Positions 60,956-64,000 of a stretch of 64,000 bases of DNA are shown here, in pieces. A program made the position numbers and the translations under genes. Below the pieces are notes generated by a model. The model was given only the letters and a program-made list of their open reading frames with translations. It was not told the DNA's origin and made no database searches. Positions within the stretch are counted from its first letter, which is position 1. Every line of letters starts with the position of its first letter. This DNA is from an uncultured Flavobacteriales bacterium (GTDB taxonomy: Bacteria > Bacteroidota > Bacteroidia > Flavobacteriales > Flavobacteriaceae). The DNA lies in contig CAJXRD010000001.1 in assembly GCA_913058295.1 (NCBI GenBank), positions 124,001-188,000 of the forward strand, written 5' to 3'.

Positions 60956-61735
60956 ATGAGAGAAGAGTTTACATATAAAGGGTTCTTAAAACGTGTGCTA
61001 GTCATATTTGTACTATTTATATCTATAGCAAGTTTTTCACAAAACGGCCCTCTATTTGAGCAAGGAAAGGAACTTTATAAAGCAGAGAAATATATAGAGG
61101 CAGTTAATTCTTGGATGAAAGTTTTGGAGAATGATCAACATTCTGCTTCCTTATATTTTAACTTAGGAAATGCTCATTACAAGTTGAACAACATTGGCCC
61201 AAGCATTTATTATTATGAAAAAGCATTGGAGTTAGCTCCCAATGATGGGGATATAAAAAACAACCTTGCATTTGCTCAAAATGCAACCGTAGATGATATT
61301 GAACCTTTACCTAAAACAATTTTTAATAAATGGTATCATACCATTTCAGATTTACTCACATTTGATGGTTGGGCAATAGTGGTAGTTGTATTTGCGATGA
61401 GTTTTGTTATGTTGTTTTTACTGTATTATTTTTCATATTCCGAAAGCAAAAAGCGGACATTTTTTGTGAGTTCAATTTTTACAATGTTATTTCTTATTAC
61501 AGCTCTCTCAATGGCATATTCAACCTTTGCAGACACTGAAAAAGACCAACCCGCTATAATTTTTTCTGAAAGTATTGAAGTAAAAAGCGAACCTAATTTA
61601 GGAAGCGAAGTTTCCTTTAAATTACATGAAGGGACCAAAGTTCAGATTATTGCTAAAGATACCGACTGGGTTCGGATAGAAATAGCAAATGGTAAAGACG
61701 GTTGGATTCCTGTTTCCGACTTAAAAGAACTTTAG
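60956..61735 (+). CDS. batE: BatE, TPR and SH3 domain protein
   Basis: The 259-residue protein has a signal peptide (VLVIFVLFISIASFSQ), two to three TPR units (about 30-105, including SLYFNLGNAHYKLNNIG), two TM helices (about 132-152 and 165-185) and a C-terminal bacterial SH3 domain (about 200-255, SIEVKSEPNLGSEVSFKL). It closes the Bat operon with a 2-base gap to batD. An SH3 domain at the end of this protein type supports a cell envelope location. Confidence 0.9.
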   Translation: MREEFTYKGFLKRVLVIFVLFISIASFSQNGPLFEQGKELYKAEKYIEAVNSWMKVLENDQHSASLYFNLGNAHYKLNNIGPSIYYYEKALELAPNDGDIKNNLAFAQNATVDDIEPLPKTIFNKWYHTISDLLTFDGWAIVVVVFAMSFVMLFLLYYFSYSESKKRTFFVSSIFTMLFLITALSMAYSTFADTEKDQPAIIFSESIEVKSEPNLGSEVSFKLHEGTKVQIIAKDTDWVRIEIANGKDGWIPVSDLKEL

Positions 61736-61743
61736 TTTATTTG

Positions 61744-62616
61744 CTAATCTTCAATTAAGATTCCCATTTTACCCATTTGATAATCTCTCATTGCTTCCAA
61801 AATTTCGGTTTGAGAGTTCATTACAAAAGGGCCACTTTGCGAAATTTTTTCATGGATTGCAGCTCCACTTAGTAGTAAAAATTGAGAATTTTCATAAAAG
61901 GACATTTCAATAGTACTTCCCTCTTTTTCAAAAACTAGTAAATTTTCAGCATCTACTATACCATATCCTGTAACTCTCATACTTCCTTTAATTAAATAAA
62001 GCATCGTATTAAATTCATTCGGAATATTAATGGATTGCTCGCCATTTTTTTCAGAAATCCCCCAAAGAATTAATAAGTCACTTTCGGTAGGGATGATACT
62101 TTTCTCACCTTTATATTCTCCAGCAATAAGCTTATTATTAATTTTTTTATCCTCTGAAACTAGTATCGGAATATCACCTATTGAAAGATGCCTGTAAAAC
62201 GGCACTTTCATTTTGCTTTCTGAAGGACTGTTAATCCATATCTGGATAATTTCTTGAATTCCATTATTTGCCGCTAAGTTTTCTGAAGGTCGTTCGCTAT
62301 GAATAATCCCCATCCCAGCATGCATCCATTGAATTTCACCTTCCTTAGCAATTTGATTATTGCCACGGCTGTCTCTATGATGTAGCTCTCCTTCCACTAT
62401 AAAAGTTACGGGAGAAAACCCTCGATGAGGATGAGGAGCTATGCCCTGAATTTTTGCAGACCGGTCATTATAATATGGAGTACGTGCATGATGAAGAAGT
62501 AAAAATGGGTCTACTCGCTCTACCTTTTGTGTTGGCAAAGCTTGTTTTACAGAAAAACCGCCCATGTCTATCTCTATTGCAGGCAATAATTTTTTTACTT
62601 TTTTTAGCATGTTCAT
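61744..62616 (-). CDS. Pirin family cupin protein
   Basis: From ATG 62616 the protein has 290 residues; a start at 62658 adds 14. Two cupin domains are expected. The first carries the metal-site pattern IAPHPHRGFSPVTFIVEGEL and HHRDSRGNNQ, and the family motif MHAGMGIIHSERPS follows. Pirins bind iron, and some are quercetin dioxygenase-like or redox sensors; here the function is unknown. It converges with batE, 8 bases away. Confidence 0.9.
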   Translation of the reverse strand: MNMLKKVKKLLPAIEIDMGGFSVKQALPTQKVERVDPFLLLHHARTPYYNDRSAKIQGIAPHPHRGFSPVTFIVEGELHHRDSRGNNQIAKEGEIQWMHAGMGIIHSERPSENLAANNGIQEIIQIWINSPSESKMKVPFYRHLSIGDIPILVSEDKKINNKLIAGEYKGEKSIIPTESDLLILWGISEKNGEQSINIPNEFNTMLYLIKGSMRVTGYGIVDAENLLVFEKEGSTIEMSFYENSQFLLLSGAAIHEKISQSGPFVMNSQTEILEAMRDYQMGKMGILIED

Positions 62617-62708
62617 TTTTACATATTTAGGTTGTTTCGATACTATTTTTGAAATCAAAAATAACTCAGCAACCTAAAACATTGCGATACTTCAACAATC
62701 AACAATCG

Positions 62709-63134
62709 CTATCCTTTAAAATCAATTTTTTTATGAACTCCATCACAATAGGGTTTGTTTTCTGAAGCACCACATCTACAAAAAGCAGTTACCTTTTGTT
62801 TTTCTTCTATTAGCCCATTGCTATTTTTTACCTGAATCGTTCCGTGAACTAATAAAGGTCCATTTTCTAATACATCAACTTTTGTTTCCATAATATCGTT
62901 CTCTTGTGGTTTTTCGTTATTCATATAGCTACTTAATGCACCAGATGGGCATTTTTTTATTTGAGCAATGAGCTCTTCGGTGCTAGCATTTTCCATAGCA
63001 ATCCAAGGTTTTGCTTTTGGATTGTAAACATTAGGCAAAGCTTTAACGCATTCTGCAGCGTGAATACATGAGGATGGTTTCCATACAATGGTTAAGTCTC
63101 CGTTTTTGTACTCTTTTATAATTTCTTTAGCCAT
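62709..63134 (-). CDS. Fer4_19-CDGSH iron-sulfur fusion protein
   Basis: From ATG 63134 (MAKEIIKEYKNGDL) the protein has 141 residues; an upstream frame extension to 63233 overlaps cvpA and looks spurious. The N-terminal half is a divergent mono-cluster ferredoxin domain (CIHAAECVKALPNVYNP ... KKCPSGAL), and the C-terminal part is a CDGSH domain, CRCGASENKPYCDGVH, where valine replaces the usual Ser/Ala/Thr before the ligand histidine. The likely role is electron transfer or iron-sulfur handling in the cytoplasm. Confidence 0.88.
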   Translation of the reverse strand: MAKEIIKEYKNGDLTIVWKPSSCIHAAECVKALPNVYNPKAKPWIAMENASTEELIAQIKKCPSGALSSYMNNEKPQENDIMETKVDVLENGPLLVHGTIQVKNSNGLIEEKQKVTAFCRCGASENKPYCDGVHKKIDFKG

Positions 63135-63141
63135 ATTAAAT

Positions 63142-63723
63142 TTATTTAAGATTTGTTGTGTCTTCTTGTTCTTCTGATTTTTGCCTTTCCTCCTTAAGAT
63201 TAAGATCCTCCATGATATCCTCAGGCATTTCAAAATTCTCCACTTCTTCTATAATATCTGGAAGTAACATTGGAGCTAAAGAAGCTATAGGATCAAACAA
63301 ATAAGAATTGTCTTTTCTTTCTTCAGGGATTACATAATCTGTCGGATTCCAATAGGTGAAAAACATAAAGATAACACTCAGGATAAAGGCGGAGATAAGT
63401 ACGTTAAAAACACCGCCTAAAAGCTTATTAAATATACCTAGAAAGGCAAAATCTGCCATTTTTGTCAAGAATTTTCCAGCCCATGAAACCAAGATCACAA
63501 TACTGATAAATGTGACTAATCTAGCAGCAATATTAACAGTTTGTTCACTCCAGCTCATCCATTCATATAAATAACCCGCTGCAAATTCTGAAAAATAGAT
63601 AGCACCAATTAATCCTAAAACTAGGCCAATGAGTGAGGCAAGTGTTACAAACAAGCCTTTTTTCATTCCACTAACAAAGGAGAGAATTAAAATGATTCCT
63701 AAAATAATATCCATCAAGTTCAT
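63142..63723 (-). CDS. cvpA: CvpA family protein
   Basis: The 193-residue protein has four membrane helices with the CvpA pattern MDIILGIILILSFVSGMKKG at the N terminus and ITFxx/SIVILVSWAGKFL later, and a charged cytoplasmic tail rich in Glu and Lys (about 160-193). CvpA relatives are tied to colicin V export and envelope homeostasis. It begins just upstream of the iron-sulfur gene (7-base gap to 63134), so both are probably in one unit. Confidence 0.88.
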   Translation of the reverse strand: MNLMDIILGIILILSFVSGMKKGLFVTLASLIGLVLGLIGAIYFSEFAAGYLYEWMSWSEQTVNIAARLVTFISIVILVSWAGKFLTKMADFAFLGIFNKLLGGVFNVLISAFILSVIFMFFTYWNPTDYVIPEERKDNSYLFDPIASLAPMLLPDIIEEVENFEMPEDIMEDLNLKEERQKSEEQEDTTNLK

Positions 63724-63769
63724 AAAAAGTATTTAGGGTAAAGATACTAAAAGAGTTTGTCAAGGAATG

Positions 63770-63777
63770 TATCTTTG
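63770..63777 (+). promoter_or_regulatory. Candidate promoter -7 box for the last gene
   Basis: TATCTTTG matches TAnnTTTG and lies 25 bases before ATG 63803. The upstream partner is not at the standard distance. Confidence 0.5.
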
Positions 63778-63802
63778 TAATCCTGAAAAAGAAATATAAA
63801 AA

Positions 63803-64000
63803 ATGGCTAGAGACGAAAAATTAAAAGAACAATGGGAGGAAGTAGTTACTCTAATCAGTAATAAATTTGCTGATGGTGATACTTTAGACTTGGATGCTAT
63901 CATATATATTATTGGACTTCAAGAATTAGGAAAATTGAATACTGACTTTAAGAAGGATGAAAAGATTAATTTAATGCATATTGCTATTTGCAGATTATTA
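63803..64000 (+). CDS. Conserved protein of unknown function, 5' part only
   Basis: An open frame from ATG 63803 runs off the right edge after 66 residues. The visible part is helical, acidic at the start (MARDEKLKEQWEEVVTLISN) and ends MHIAICRLL. No signal peptide, membrane segment or recognisable domain is seen. It has a promoter box at 63770-63777 and is divergent from cvpA. I cannot name it. Confidence 0.6.
   Translation, partial: MARDEKLKEQWEEVVTLISNKFADGDTLDLDAIIYIIGLQELGKLNTDFKKDEKINLMHIAICRLL

Overview
The window looks like a low-GC chromosomal segment of a member of the Flavobacteriaceae (phylum Bacteroidota), probably a marine or free-living genus. The support is: TAnnTTTG-type promoters, some with a TTG/TTTG box 18-22 bases upstream; type IX secretion C-terminal domains; a viroplasmin-type RNase HI; a Bacteroidota-type long PurF homologue; an IPExxxVDY-family gene between rnc and pyk; and a complete Bat (aerotolerance) operon. 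Almost all of it is core housekeeping DNA. I see no prophage, insertion sequence, CRISPR array or recognisable defence island.

Layout. 1-6.4 kb: 5' end of a prolyl oligopeptidase gene, DoxX-like protein, asd, mscL, alr and tdk (all minus), then a conserved unknown gene plus rsmI (plus) and an AhpD-like gene. 6.4-16.2 kb: OsmC, two tandem type IX-secreted delta-60-repeat proteins, recJ, an MFS transporter, lpxH, queD, a MATE transporter and a GNAT. 16.2-17.9 kb: universal stress protein, tRNA-Ala(GGC) and two small genes. 17.9-27.4 kb: an AddB-like nuclease and an AddA-like helicase-nuclease separated by an OmpA/TSP3 porin-like gene and kbl. 27.5-34.9 kb: superoxide dismutase, a gene-free stretch with two copies of a probable small RNA, hemolysin III-like protein, purF-like gene, PfkB kinase, a secreted orphan, rnhA and purN. 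34.9-39.2 kb: acpP-fabF-rnc-IPExxxVDY-pyk. 39.2-52.3 kb: sterol desaturase-like protein, SH3 lipoprotein, dinB, CYTH protein, asparaginase, CAP lipoprotein, 3-hydroxyanthranilate dioxygenase, ALDH7, a phosphatase/zinc-ribbon/SPFH cluster, an AlbA_2 protein and an SDR. 52.4-61.7 kb: moxR, DUF58, an extra Bat-associated protein and batABCDE. 61.7-64 kb: pirin, an Fer4_19-CDGSH fusion, cvpA and the start of an unknown gene.

The signals not explained by ordinary genes are: (1) two near-identical tandem units at 28.39-28.68 kb, each reading on the minus strand as promoter box, conserved core and strong terminator hairpin, hence a candidate small RNA family; (2) scattered REP-like palindromes of two families, mostly intergenic, with two that appear to have been absorbed into coding sequence (the SH3 lipoprotein at 40.4 kb and the signal-peptide region of the Bat-associated protein at 54.5 kb); (3) a perfect 11-bp inverted repeat ending two bases before the 3-hydroxyanthranilate dioxygenase start codon; (4) four tail-to-tail gene pairs whose stop codons share one small palindrome. 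Functions of well-known families are given from motif recognition only; no database search was possible.
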